A stretch of DNA of 47,173 nucleotides from Caldilineales bacterium (GCA_025055015.1 JANWYQ010000135.1:1-47173); one strand, 5' to 3'; counted from the stretch's first letter, positions 1 to 11,977 are shown. The notes: generated by a model from the sequence alone, not told the origin. Numbers and translations: made by a program.

Positions 1-1274
1 CCTCGGTACACGTAGCCGCCGGTGACCGAACATCCCTGCTCGTGGTCGTATTCGGCCACAGGCAACGTCAGGCCGCCGCGGTCGCAGGCCTCGGCGTTGT
101 AGCAGTGGCTGCCCTCCATGACCTTCCAGCCGTAGTTCACCCCGCCGCGAGAGCCGGCCGGCAGGAAGTTGATCTCCTCCCACCGGTTCTGCCCCACATC
201 GCCGATGTAGAGGTCGCCGGTGACGCGGTCGAAGGAGAAGCGCCAGGGATTGCGCAGGCCGTAGGCCCAGATCTCCGGCCGCGCGTTGGCCGAGCCGACG
301 AAGGGGTTGTCGGCCGGCGCTGCGTAGCCGCTCTCGGCGTCCACGTATAGGCGCAGCAGCTTGCCCAGCAGGGTGTCTAGGCGCTGGGCGTTGTTCCAGG
401 GGTCGCCCGCCGAGCCGCCGTCGCCTAGCCCGGCGTAGAGCATGCCATCCGGCCCAAAGGCGATCATGCCGCCGTTGTGGTTGTCGGCCGGCTGGACCTG
501 GCGCAACAGCACCGCCTCGCTGCTGGGATCGGCGGCCGTGCGGTCCGGGATGGCCTGGAAACGGGAGATCACCGTGTCGCCCTCCCGATCGGTGTAGTAC
601 ACGAAGAGCCACCCGTTCTGGGCGAAGCGGGGATGGAAGGCCAGCCCCAGCAGCCCCTGCTCCGAGGCGCTGCTGCCCACCCGCGCCTGGATGTCCAAGA
701 AGACCAGCCGGGAGCCCGTGGCCGGCTCCACCACCCAGATGCGGCCGGGCCGCTCCACCACGAAGAGCCGCCGGCTGCCGTCGCCTGCGTGGGTGGCGAA
801 CACCGGCTGCTGCAGCCCCTCCACCCGCTTCTCCAAGCCCAGGCTGAGCTGACCCAGGTCAACGGCCGGCAGCGGGGTCGGGGTGGCGGTCGGCCGGGGG
901 GAGGGCGTCGGCGTGGGCGAGGGCATGGCCGTGGGTGTGGCCGTGGGCAGGGGCGTGGGTGTCTCGGTCGAGGGGGGCGGCAGAGAGCCGGTGGGGCTCG
1001 GCAGCGCCTCGGTAGGCGTTGGCACAAGCGTGGGAAGCGCGGTGGGCGACGGCGTGGCGGTAGCAGTGGCCGTAGGCGAGGCCACCGCCACGATGGGCGG
1101 CAAGGGCAGGGTCGGCAACGGCGTAGGGGTCTCCGGCGACCCGCCGCAGGCGGCCAGCGCGGCCAGAAGCATGGGCGCTGCCCAGAGGAAGGGACACCGC
1201 CTGGTGGTTGCCGCTTGCCAGAGGCGGCGGAGGGTGCGGAGAACGGTCGGCGGCCGGTGCGGGTGCGGGGTCAT
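1..1274 (-). CDS. PQQ-dependent sugar dehydrogenase (glucose/sorbosone dehydrogenase family) lipoprotein, 3' end truncated by window edge
   Basis: Manual minus-strand translation from ATG at 1274: MTPHPHRPP...LLAALAACGGSPETPTP (lipobox-like), a Thr/Pro-rich linker, then LEKRVEGLQQPVFATHAGDGSRRLFVVERPGRIWVVE...DNHNGGMIAFGPDGMLYAGLGDGGSAGDPWNNAQ...NYGWKVMEGSHCYN. Open to the window edge, so absent from the ORF track. Confidence 0.88.
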   Translation of the reverse strand, partial: MTPHPHRPPTVLRTLRRLWQAATTRRCPFLWAAPMLLAALAACGGSPETPTPLPTLPLPPIVAVASPTATATATPSPTALPTLVPTPTEALPSPTGSLPPPSTETPTPLPTATPTAMPSPTPTPSPRPTATPTPLPAVDLGQLSLGLEKRVEGLQQPVFATHAGDGSRRLFVVERPGRIWVVEPATGSRLVFLDIQARVGSSASEQGLLGLAFHPRFAQNGWLFVYYTDREGDTVISRFQAIPDRTAADPSSEAVLLRQVQPADNHNGGMIAFGPDGMLYAGLGDGGSAGDPWNNAQRLDTLLGKLLRLYVDAESGYAAPADNPFVGSANARPEIWAYGLRNPWRFSFDRVTGDLYIGDVGQNRWEEINFLPAGSRGGVNYGWKVMEGSHCYNAEACDRGGLTLPVAEYDHEQGCSVTGGYVYR

Positions 1275-2056
1275 CACGCCTCTTTCAGTGGCTCTGCAGC
1301 CGATGGCTCGTCCTGCGCCGACTCCTCCGCGTCAGGTCCAGCCGGCTCTGCTACCTCCGCGAGAGGGGCCACGACAGGTTGAGGCAGCCGCCTGAGGGCC
1401 TGAGCTACCGCCTCGCGCACCCAAGGGATCTGCTCGCCGTCGGCTGCCAGCCGCTCTAGCGCCTCGCGCGCCGCCTGGCCACCCCAGCGGCCCAGGGCCA
1501 AGGCCGCCGCACGGCGCACGGCGGGCTCCGGGTCGCTCAACAGGCCCAGCAGGGGCGTCTCGACGTCCGGCGGCGCCGGCTGGGCCTTCTCGACGGGGGG
1601 CGGGCTCCAGCGGGCCAGGGCCTCGGCCGCGCTCTGGCGCACCACGGAGTGGGGGCTGCCCAGGGCCTGGACCAGGAGCGCCAGGGCCTCCGGCTGGGGA
1701 GGAAGCAGGCCCAAGGCGTCGGCTGCCGCGGCCTGAGCCTGGGGGTCGGCGCCGGACAGCGCGGCCAACAGCGCCTGGCGCGCGGCGCCGGATCCGCTGC
1801 GCGCCAGGGCCGCCGCAGCCTCCCAGCGCAGCATCGGATCGGGGTCGGCCAGGGCCTGGGCCAGGGCCTTCACCCCCTTGCCGCCCAGGTTGCGCACGCC
1901 CAGCCCCTCGGCAGCCAGCCAGCGGTGGCCGGGGCGGCCGCTCTGCAGCCCCTGCAGCAGTTCAGCCTGCTGGGCGGCGCTCAGCCGAGGGCCGTCGGCG
2001 TCCGGCGGCGTCCCCAGCCCGGCCAACCACGCCCGAAGGCGATCCAACCAGTTCAA
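1274..2056 (-). CDS. HEAT-repeat domain protein
   Basis: Part of ORF 1274..2263. Likely TTG start at 2056 after GGAGG (GGAGGAACAGCG-TTG), overlapping the upstream stop. Repeated units such as DPDPMLRWEAAAALARSG and DPEPAVRRAAALALGRWG. Confidence 0.8.
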   Translation of the reverse strand: MNWLDRLRAWLAGLGTPPDADGPRLSAAQQAELLQGLQSGRPGHRWLAAEGLGVRNLGGKGVKALAQALADPDPMLRWEAAAALARSGSGAARQALLAALSGADPQAQAAAADALGLLPPQPEALALLVQALGSPHSVVRQSAAEALARWSPPPVEKAQPAPPDVETPLLGLLSDPEPAVRRAAALALGRWGGQAAREALERLAADGEQIPWVREAVAQALRRLPQPVVAPLAEVAEPAGPDAEESAQDEPSAAEPLKEA

Positions 2057-2463
2057 CGCTGTTCCTCCAGCAGGACACTCTGCGGCGCCAAAAAGAGCAT
2101 CCGAGTTTGATCTTGCAGCAGCACGTAGAGGATGGCGCCCCCTGCCACCGTGCCCAGCGGCACAAAGGGGATGCGAAAGACAGCGGTGATCATGGCCGCC
2201 GTGCGGGCCCAGGGCTTGATCTGCCACAGCCCCCAGCCCAGGGCCAGGTTGAGCGCGGCCCACAGCCCCAAGCCGCCGGCCACGGCCAGCAGGCCGCCCG
2301 CCAGCAGCCAGCCGGGCAGCCGCGCCAGCAGCGCGCTGGCGCCGGTCGCCCTGGCCGTCAGCGCAACCACCACAGCGCTGATGGCCAGCACCAGGTAGAG
2401 CCCACCCTCCATCAGGTGGTAGGCCGCGATGACGTTGACCTTGGTCTCGGTGTCGAAGCGCAT
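2053..2463 (-). CDS. small multi-pass membrane protein
   Basis: ORF of 136 aa with several hydrophobic segments; stop overlaps the start of the HEAT-repeat gene. Confidence 0.7.
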   Translation of the reverse strand: MRFDTETKVNVIAAYHLMEGGLYLVLAISAVVVALTARATGASALLARLPGWLLAGGLLAVAGGLGLWAALNLALGWGLWQIKPWARTAAMITAVFRIPFVPLGTVAGGAILYVLLQDQTRMLFLAPQSVLLEEQR

Positions 2464-2518
2464 GGGGTCCTTGTGGTTGGCCGACCGCTGCTCGTGGGCG
2501 CCGCCGGCTGACTGCCGA

Positions 2519-3649
2519 TCACGGGCTCACCTGCACGAAAGCATTGTCCTTTACCTGGAAGATGTAGACGGTGGGGTTGGCCACATCTCCTCGCTGGTCG
2601 AAGGTAAGCCGGCCCACCAAGGTCTCCACCGTCGCTCCCCGCAGGGCGTCTGCGATCTGGCGCGCGTCCAACGACTTGGCCCGGGCTGCGCCCTCGGCCA
2701 GCACCATCATGGCGCTGAAGCCATTGACGGAGTAGGTGTCGGGGTTGCGGAACTCCACCGCCTGGTAGTCCTTGATCCACTGGGCGTCGGCCACGCTCTG
2801 GGGGCTGGGCGCGAAGGCGCTGACGTACATCCCCTCGGCCGCGCCGCCCGCCTCGTCAATGGTGGCCGCCAGAAAGGCGCCGTCGGAGGCCAGCATGGGC
2901 GCCGTCACGCCGGCCTGCACCAGCGCAGCGCGCAGGTACGGGGCCTCGATCTCGTAGCCGGCATAGAAGATGGCATCGGCTGCGGCCTGCTGCACCGCGG
3001 CCACCTCGGCGTCGTAGCGCTCCTGCCCCTCGGCCACCTGGCGGGTGAGCACTACCTCGGCCCCGCGCTGGGCCAGCGCGGCAGCGATCTCTCGGGCCAA
3101 GCCCACGCCGTACTCGGTGTCGTTATGGAGGACGGCCACGCGCCGCGCGCCCAGCCGGTCCACCAGGAAGTCGGCGGCCACCCGGGCCTGCACGGCGTCG
3201 TTGGCGTTCACCCGAAAGAAGTTGCGGTAGCCGCGCTGGGTGATAGAGACCTCGGACGCCGTGGGAGTGACCACGATCAGCGGCAGGTCCTTGTAGACCT
3301 CCATGGCGGCTAGGGTTTGCCCGCTGTTGTAGTGGCCAATAACGCCCAGCACCCGCTGGCCGCCGGCCACGGCCGCACGGATCTCCTCGGCCACGGCCAG
3401 GGCCACCTCCGAGTCGGACTCGTCGTCCATGGGCACCACCTTGACCGCATAGCCCAGGACGCCGCCGGCGCGGTTGAGCCGGGCTGCGGCCAGACGCGCG
3501 CCGCCCAGCACCGTCTGACCGCCGTTAGCCTGAAACCCGCTTAGCGGCGCGGCCACGTAGACGATGACCTCCTCGGTGGGCTCGCCCCCGCGGGTGCAGC
3601 CGGCCAGCGCCAAACAGGTCAGTAACAGCACAACCAGCAATCTTCGCAT
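2519..3649 (-). CDS. ABC-type branched-chain amino acid (LivJ-like) substrate-binding lipoprotein
   Basis: MRRLLVVLLLTCLALAGCTRGG lipoprotein signal; IYVAAPLSGFQANGGQTVLGGARLAAARLNRAGGVLGY and VIGHYNSGQTLAAMEVYKDLPLIVVTPTASE typical of type I periplasmic binding proteins. Confidence 0.88.
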   Translation of the reverse strand: MRRLLVVLLLTCLALAGCTRGGEPTEEVIVYVAAPLSGFQANGGQTVLGGARLAAARLNRAGGVLGYAVKVVPMDDESDSEVALAVAEEIRAAVAGGQRVLGVIGHYNSGQTLAAMEVYKDLPLIVVTPTASEVSITQRGYRNFFRVNANDAVQARVAADFLVDRLGARRVAVLHNDTEYGVGLAREIAAALAQRGAEVVLTRQVAEGQERYDAEVAAVQQAAADAIFYAGYEIEAPYLRAALVQAGVTAPMLASDGAFLAATIDEAGGAAEGMYVSAFAPSPQSVADAQWIKDYQAVEFRNPDTYSVNGFSAMMVLAEGAARAKSLDARQIADALRGATVETLVGRLTFDQRGDVANPTVYIFQVKDNAFVQVSP

Positions 3650-3687
3650 GAAGATGTAGCTCCTTAAAGCGTTAACCGGTGATCGGT

Positions 3688-4533
3688 CTACTTGCCCGGT
3701 CCCAAGGTGCGGTAGTCGTAGATCTCGTTGATAGAGTCCACCAGGTCCTGCAGCCCGGCGACCTCGTCGGAGATGTCGGCGCGCAGCCGCTCGGCGCGGT
3801 CGCTGTCTATCTCCTTGCTGCCCACCAGCAAGAGCTGGCTGTAGACGGTGCCCAGCGCTGCCAGGGAGCTGTCCAGCCGCAGCTCGGCCCGCTGCATGCG
3901 GCTGTCCAGCTCGGCGATGCTCTCGGCCAGGCGGCGCTTGTCAGCCAGGGTGACCTCCAGCTGCTGGCGGACCCGTGGGTCCTGCTCGGTGCGCAGGCGG
4001 CTCTCTAGCCGCGGGATGCTCTGCTTCAGATCCTCGCGGTCGGCCTCGATGATGGGGTCGTTGCGGTAGGCGTCCAGCCGGCGGGCCAGCCGCACCATGT
4101 AGCCGATCCAGTCGTAGATGCCGTCGGCGGTGCGCTGCAGGCGGTCCTTGAGCGCGCCGTCGGCCTGCGCCGCCACGGCCTCCTTGATCTGCTCGTGGTA
4201 CTCCTGGGCCCGGCGCAGCTTCTCCTGCAGGCGGCGATCCCGCAGGCTGGTGATGTTGTACTCCTGGCGAAAGAGATCCTCCACCGCCCTGGCCACCTCC
4301 TGGCGGTCCGTCAGGGTGCTGGCCACCAGCGCGGCCACGGCCAGCCCGCCCAGCAGCAGCCAGGTCCACCCGCCCCACCAGGGCAGCAGCGTGGGCAGCG
4401 GATGGGGCAGGAAGAAGGCCAGCAGGATAGCGCCCGCCAGGATGATGGCGTTCTCCAGGCGAAAAAAGGCCCGCTCCAGGATGGCCCGGCGGGCCCTGCG
4501 CTCGATGGTCTCGTGGATGGACGGGGCGGGCAT
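3688..4533 (-). CDS. membrane protein with two hydrophobic segments and a C-terminal coiled coil
   Basis: 281 aa; hydrophobic AIILAGAILLAFFLP and WWGGWTWLLLGGLAVAALVAS, then a long charged helical region. Confidence 0.65.
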   Translation of the reverse strand: MPAPSIHETIERRARRAILERAFFRLENAIILAGAILLAFFLPHPLPTLLPWWGGWTWLLLGGLAVAALVASTLTDRQEVARAVEDLFRQEYNITSLRDRRLQEKLRRAQEYHEQIKEAVAAQADGALKDRLQRTADGIYDWIGYMVRLARRLDAYRNDPIIEADREDLKQSIPRLESRLRTEQDPRVRQQLEVTLADKRRLAESIAELDSRMQRAELRLDSSLAALGTVYSQLLLVGSKEIDSDRAERLRADISDEVAGLQDLVDSINEIYDYRTLGPGK

Positions 4534-6299
4534 CAGAAGTACGTGCTCAACAGGCGATAGAGCTGACGGATGGTCTCCAGGTCGCCGGTGCGCACCTGGC
4601 CGCCGCTGGCCTCAGCGATGGCCCGCAGCACCTGGTAGTCCGCGTCCTCGCCGAAGGCCACGGCGAAGATCACCACCGGCACGCCCGTTTGGTTGCCCTG
4701 TTCGATCTCCCGCACCAGCCGCGCCAGGGAAACCGTGGAGGAGTTCTCGCGGCCGTCGGTCATCACCACGATGGCGTTGATGCGCTCGGCGTCGCCCAGG
4801 CGCTGCAGCCGGCGATAGGCCGTCTGCACGCCGTCCAGCAGCGCAGTGCTGCCGCTGGCGTACATGGCCTCGATGGCAGCCTCCAGCCGGCTGCGGTTCT
4901 CGCCCAGCGGCGCCAGCTCCTCCACGTGGTGCACGGCACTGGCGAACTCCACCAGCCCCACCCGCTCCTCGTCGTTCTTAATCTGGGAGAGGAAGTCGCG
5001 CAGGGCTGCGCGAGCCGCCTCCAGCTTCTCGCCTTCCATGCTGCCGCTGGTGTCCACCACCAGGAAGATGTTGGTCTTGCGCTTGGTGTACTGCCAGGCG
5101 TTCTGCACCACCTCCACCACCGCCGGGCCGGGGATCTGCAGGGTGGTCTGGGGCTGGGCGGGGTCCGCGCCGTACTGCGGCGAGATGGCGCTGCCCTCCA
5201 GGGACAGGCTCAGGTCGGCGGGCCGGAAGCCGGCCTCCAGCACCAGCCGCTGGGCCTCGGGCGACAGCACGTAGTCGCGGAAGGCGGCGAAGGTGCGGCG
5301 CTGGTTGTCGGTGAGGGTGGGGAGCTCCAGCAGCGCCAAGGGGTGGTCGGCCCACAGGGTGCCCTCTGCGGGGTAGACGGCCACCAGGCGATTGCGGCCG
5401 GCGGCCAACGCGCGGTTGTAGGCCACCACCAGGTGCTCCTGCACCACGAAGGCGTCCAGGAAACGACTGCGCTCGTTGCGCAGCCGCTCCATGATGGCCG
5501 CCTCTCCCTCGCCGTAGAACCTGACCGTGCGCTCGATAGCGGTTACGTACTCCAGGGTGCTCGGCGCGGTGACGTCCTCCACGGTCAGCCCGCGCGTCTT
5601 GCCTGCGCCGGCGTAGAACTCGGCCAGGGTGGCCAGCAGGCCGCTGGCCTGGCTGGTGCTGGGGTGGCTCCAGCGGAAGTTGACGTCGGCTGCAGCCCGC
5701 TGCTGGATGGTCTGCCAGCCGATGGGCTGCTCCGGCCAGCCCAGGCCCCGCGCCACGTCCTCCCACATGGCGATGACCACGGGGCTGACGGCGAAGCGCA
5801 CGCTCTCGCCCACCAGGGAGGGGGGGATCGTCCCGGCCTCTACCTGGAGCTGCGCCAGCCAGCGGCGGTCAAGCTGGTCCAGCCAAAGGCCGGAGTCCGG
5901 CGCCATGGCCTGGAACTCCGGGTTGGCCAGGGCCCTCTCCACCATCAGGTCAGGAGCCATCTCCACCAGCCGCACCTGCATGAGCTGGCGGTCGGCGGTG
6001 CGCAGCCTCTGGGCGTTGAAGCGGTCCGCCAGGTCCCGCATCAGGCCGGCCTTCTCCGGCGAGTAGGCCACCGTCAGCGTGGCGCTGCGGGGGTCCTGCT
6101 GCTGGGCCGGCGCAGTGGGCCCCAGGTTGATGGACACGGTGGCCCGGAAGACCTCTAGGCCACTGACCAGGGCCGCGCACAGGCAGATGAGCGCTGCGGC
6201 GCCCACGAAGACGGCGATGGCGACGTTGCGCGAGCCCGCGCTGGAGGGCCTTTGCGACCGCGCAGACCTTCGACGCGCCGAGGAGTTGCGTGCAGCCAT
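4533..6299 (-). CDS. membrane-anchored solute-binding-like and vWA domain fusion protein
   Basis: N-terminal TM, SBP-like region (SATLTVAYSPEKAGLMRDLADRFNAQ), then vWA with MIDAS-like VVDTSGSMEGEKLEAAR and VVMTDGRENSS. Confidence 0.85.
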   Translation of the reverse strand: MAARNSSARRRSARSQRPSSAGSRNVAIAVFVGAAALICLCAALVSGLEVFRATVSINLGPTAPAQQQDPRSATLTVAYSPEKAGLMRDLADRFNAQRLRTADRQLMQVRLVEMAPDLMVERALANPEFQAMAPDSGLWLDQLDRRWLAQLQVEAGTIPPSLVGESVRFAVSPVVIAMWEDVARGLGWPEQPIGWQTIQQRAAADVNFRWSHPSTSQASGLLATLAEFYAGAGKTRGLTVEDVTAPSTLEYVTAIERTVRFYGEGEAAIMERLRNERSRFLDAFVVQEHLVVAYNRALAAGRNRLVAVYPAEGTLWADHPLALLELPTLTDNQRRTFAAFRDYVLSPEAQRLVLEAGFRPADLSLSLEGSAISPQYGADPAQPQTTLQIPGPAVVEVVQNAWQYTKRKTNIFLVVDTSGSMEGEKLEAARAALRDFLSQIKNDEERVGLVEFASAVHHVEELAPLGENRSRLEAAIEAMYASGSTALLDGVQTAYRRLQRLGDAERINAIVVMTDGRENSSTVSLARLVREIEQGNQTGVPVVIFAVAFGEDADYQVLRAIAEASGGQVRTGDLETIRQLYRLLSTYF

Positions 6300-6309
6300 G
6301 GCGTCCCCC

Positions 6310-7563
6310 TTAGCGACCTACGTTCAGATCGAACCAGCGCAGCAGGGCCAGCAGCACCTCCCGGTCCGGCGAGCGCATAGCGTCGGTGCGGGAGACGATG
6401 GGCACCACGCCTTGGCCGGCCCAGCGGGTGAAGGGGCTGTTGGGCTGGTCTACCGACACGGAGGGGTTTACCGGCCGCAGGCCGTAGCCCACGGCCTTCA
6501 CCTGCACCTCCGGCGACAGCAGGTAGCGCTGGAACTCCAAGGCCGCGTTTTTCTGCGCCGCGGTGGTCTCCGGGCCGATCCACACCGCGAAGGGGAAGTC
6601 GAACCAGGTGACGTACTTGGGATAGAAGACGGCCAGCGGCTCGCCCCAGCGGGTCTGGATGCCCTCCATGTTCTTCAGCAGGTCGGACTCCAGGAGCTGG
6701 CCGCCGTCGCCCTGGGAGTAGCCGAAGAGGGCGAAGTCCTCCGCGGTGTAGGCGCTGCCGCCGCTGAGGTCGGTGGTGCTGGCCATCAGCTCGCCCAGCC
6801 AGCGCTGAAAGTCGGGGTTGGTGACGTCGGCGGTGGTGATGGTGGTCTTGTCGTAGTACTCGCCGGCTGCGGCCACCATGGCGGCCAGGCCGCCCACGTT
6901 CTTGCGCGGGTTGGGCACCACCAGCTTGAAGAAGCCCCAGGCCGGGTCGCCGCCCAGCTCCGGCCAGCCGCCCTTGGCCGTGGCTGCGTCGTGGATGGCC
7001 CGCCAGTTGATGTCGCCGAACTTGGCCAGCAGGGCCTGGGCGCGGCTCTGGTACACCCCCCAGGCGAAGAGGCTGAGGGCGATGGGCCGCGCGCGGTACT
7101 CGCCGTCGGTGAGGAAGACGTCGCGGCCCAGCCGCTCCTTGTAGGCTGCGTTGGCCAGCTCTGTCAGGTAGCGGCTGTCGGGGATCCACACCGTGGGGAA
7201 GCGCTCCAGGGCCTTGCGCTCCTCCGCGGTCAGGGCCTGGGGGTCGGCGTCGGCCGGCAGCGCGCCGAACTCGTTGCGGTCGAACTTGCCCAGCGCGGCC
7301 AGGCCGTCCATGGCGATCACTTCCACCTGGATCGGGTTGCCGTCCAGCTCGCGCCGTTCGGCGTTAAACTGCTTGGCCGCCTCGTTGACCCAGTCGTAGA
7401 CGGGCAGCGCAGTCACCACCCGCACAGTGATCGGGCCACGCTGCTCCTGGCCCAGGGAGGGATTGGCCTGGTTGCCCAGGAGCCGCACCAGGGCCGCCGC
7501 CGCCACGATCAGCAGCGCCAGGGCGACGATGGCGAAGAAGATGGCGCGTGTGCGGTTCATCAC
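6310..7563 (-). CDS. extracellular solute-binding-like protein
   Basis: 417 aa; N-terminal TM; VYDWVNEAAKQFNAE and NAALEFQRYLLSPEVQVKAVGYGLRPVNPSVS resemble the SBP part of the downstream vWA fusion. Confidence 0.75.
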   Translation of the reverse strand: MMNRTRAIFFAIVALALLIVAAAALVRLLGNQANPSLGQEQRGPITVRVVTALPVYDWVNEAAKQFNAERRELDGNPIQVEVIAMDGLAALGKFDRNEFGALPADADPQALTAEERKALERFPTVWIPDSRYLTELANAAYKERLGRDVFLTDGEYRARPIALSLFAWGVYQSRAQALLAKFGDINWRAIHDAATAKGGWPELGGDPAWGFFKLVVPNPRKNVGGLAAMVAAAGEYYDKTTITTADVTNPDFQRWLGELMASTTDLSGGSAYTAEDFALFGYSQGDGGQLLESDLLKNMEGIQTRWGEPLAVFYPKYVTWFDFPFAVWIGPETTAAQKNAALEFQRYLLSPEVQVKAVGYGLRPVNPSVSVDQPNSPFTRWAGQGVVPIVSRTDAMRSPDREVLLALLRWFDLNVGR

Positions 7564-8243
7564 CCCTCCGCTAGGCCGAGGCGGCGCTTGCGCTCGGCCA
7601 GCTGCGCGTCAATCGCGCTGCGCTCCAGCACCTCGTCCATCTGCTTGTCCAGGTTGGCGGCCAGCATCTCGCTCTCGGCCGAGGCGCGGTCCAGCCGGCT
7701 GCGGATGCTCTCGGCGATGCGCGCCACGTCCTGGTCCCGGCTGCCCACCAGGTCGTCCAAGCTCTTGATGGTGCGCACGCTGATCTCCTTGGCCTTGGCC
7801 AGGTCCAGCAGCGCCTGCAGCTCCTCCCGCTCCTGCTTGATGGTGGCCAGCTTGGCCTCCAGCTTCACCTTGGCGTCCAGCAGGCTCTGGTACTCCCGCT
7901 CTAGGCTGGCCAGCTGCTCGCTGTAGGCGTCCACGGTGCGCTGGGTGGAGTTGAGCTTGGCCTGGGCGGCCACCGCCAGCGACTCCTGGCCCTCCCGCAG
8001 GAAGATGTCAATGTTGCGGTCCAGCTCCGCCGCCTTGGCCTGGTACTCGTCTCGCTTGCGGCGGATGGTCTTCACCTGGCCGCCCACGGTGGCCACTGCG
8101 TCGTTGAGCGCCTCCAGGTTGTTCTCCACCTCGCGGATGTACTGGTTGATCACCGCGACGGAGTTGGACCTTAGGGCCTGGTCCACCAGGTAGTGCAGGT
8201 TCGCCTTGATCAGGATGTTCACCTTCTCCAACAGGGATGCCAT
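7560..8243 (-). CDS. PspA/IM30 (phage shock protein A) family protein
   Basis: 227 aa, almost entirely coiled coil: MASLLEKVNILIKANLHYLVDQA...INQYIREVENNLEALNDAVATV. Confidence 0.85.
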   Translation of the reverse strand: MASLLEKVNILIKANLHYLVDQALRSNSVAVINQYIREVENNLEALNDAVATVGGQVKTIRRKRDEYQAKAAELDRNIDIFLREGQESLAVAAQAKLNSTQRTVDAYSEQLASLEREYQSLLDAKVKLEAKLATIKQEREELQALLDLAKAKEISVRTIKSLDDLVGSRDQDVARIAESIRSRLDRASAESEMLAANLDKQMDEVLERSAIDAQLAERKRRLGLAEG

Positions 8244-8357
8244 CGTGGGGTTGCCTCCTCTCAGGGGTAGATCGCCAAGCTCCGTTTGGGAGCTGACCAG
8301 GTTAAGCTAGCCGTTCACAGCCAACTCTCGTCCGGAAAATCGTGTCCTCGCTGATAG

Positions 8358-8620
8358 CGACTTCAGTCGGTCTGCGGCGTGCGGACGACCTAAGTCGTCG
8401 CAACGAAAGTTTTCGCCCGCAGGACCCGTAGCGCCCGCCGAGCGCATTCCCTGCGCTCGGCCGCTGCCCAGCCATCGGCGCGTCGGCGCATCGAGGCCCA
8501 CCGTGGGCCTTCAGCCCACGGCTACCGGCGGCACCCCGTGAACGGGGCTTGGCCATGGGCCGGCGCGTCAGCTCGCTTCAGCGGGCGCTGGGTCTTGGCC
8601 GGGAGGCTTCATCTCCCGGC
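8358..8620. repeat. cluster of short perfect hairpins, several with a CTTCA(G/T) core
   Basis: By eye: CGACT-TC-AGTCG (8358-8369), GACGAC-CTAA-GTCGTC (8384-8399), CCGAGCGCA-TTCCC-TGCGCTCGG (8438-8460), CCGTGGGC-CTTCA-GCCCACGG (8501-8521), CCCCGT-GA-ACGGGG (8534-8547), GCTCGCTTCAGCGGGC (8571-8586), GCCGGGAG-GCTTCAT-CTCCCGGC (8598-8620). Confidence 0.85.
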
Positions 8621-8779
8621 AGGCTCCGCCAGCGCGCTGCCCATGCATCGGCGCGTCGTAGCTATCTACCCTCACCCTGGCCCTCTCCCGTCGGGAAAGG
8701 GGCTGGGGGCGAGGGGGGGCTAGGTAGCAACGACTATGCTGTTAACTCAACACGGGGCTTGTTGGTCGCTGACCAGGCG

Positions 8780-11977
<3,198 letters not shown>

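Noticed and set aside
4689-6158. Long plus-strand ORFs such as 4689..6158, 6079..7926, 8549..9583, 9842..10882, 10901..12094, 14253..15377, 15387..16469, 19490..20551, 29309..30520
   Set aside because: Antisense to well-supported genes in high-GC DNA; compositionally biased (His/Gln/Ala/Gly/Arg rich) and with no recognisable domains.
2519-7563. Complete ABC importer operon
   Set aside because: Only binding-protein-like genes are present; no permease or ATPase was found in the cluster.
8358-8720. CRISPR array
   Set aside because: The hairpins differ in stem sequence and spacing; no repeated identical unit with uniform spacers, and no cas genes.
8302-8723. Small ORFs 8302..8556(-), 8307..8501(-), 8538..8723(+)
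   Set aside because: They cover the hairpin/palindrome array; sequence is explained by inverted repeats, not protein coding.
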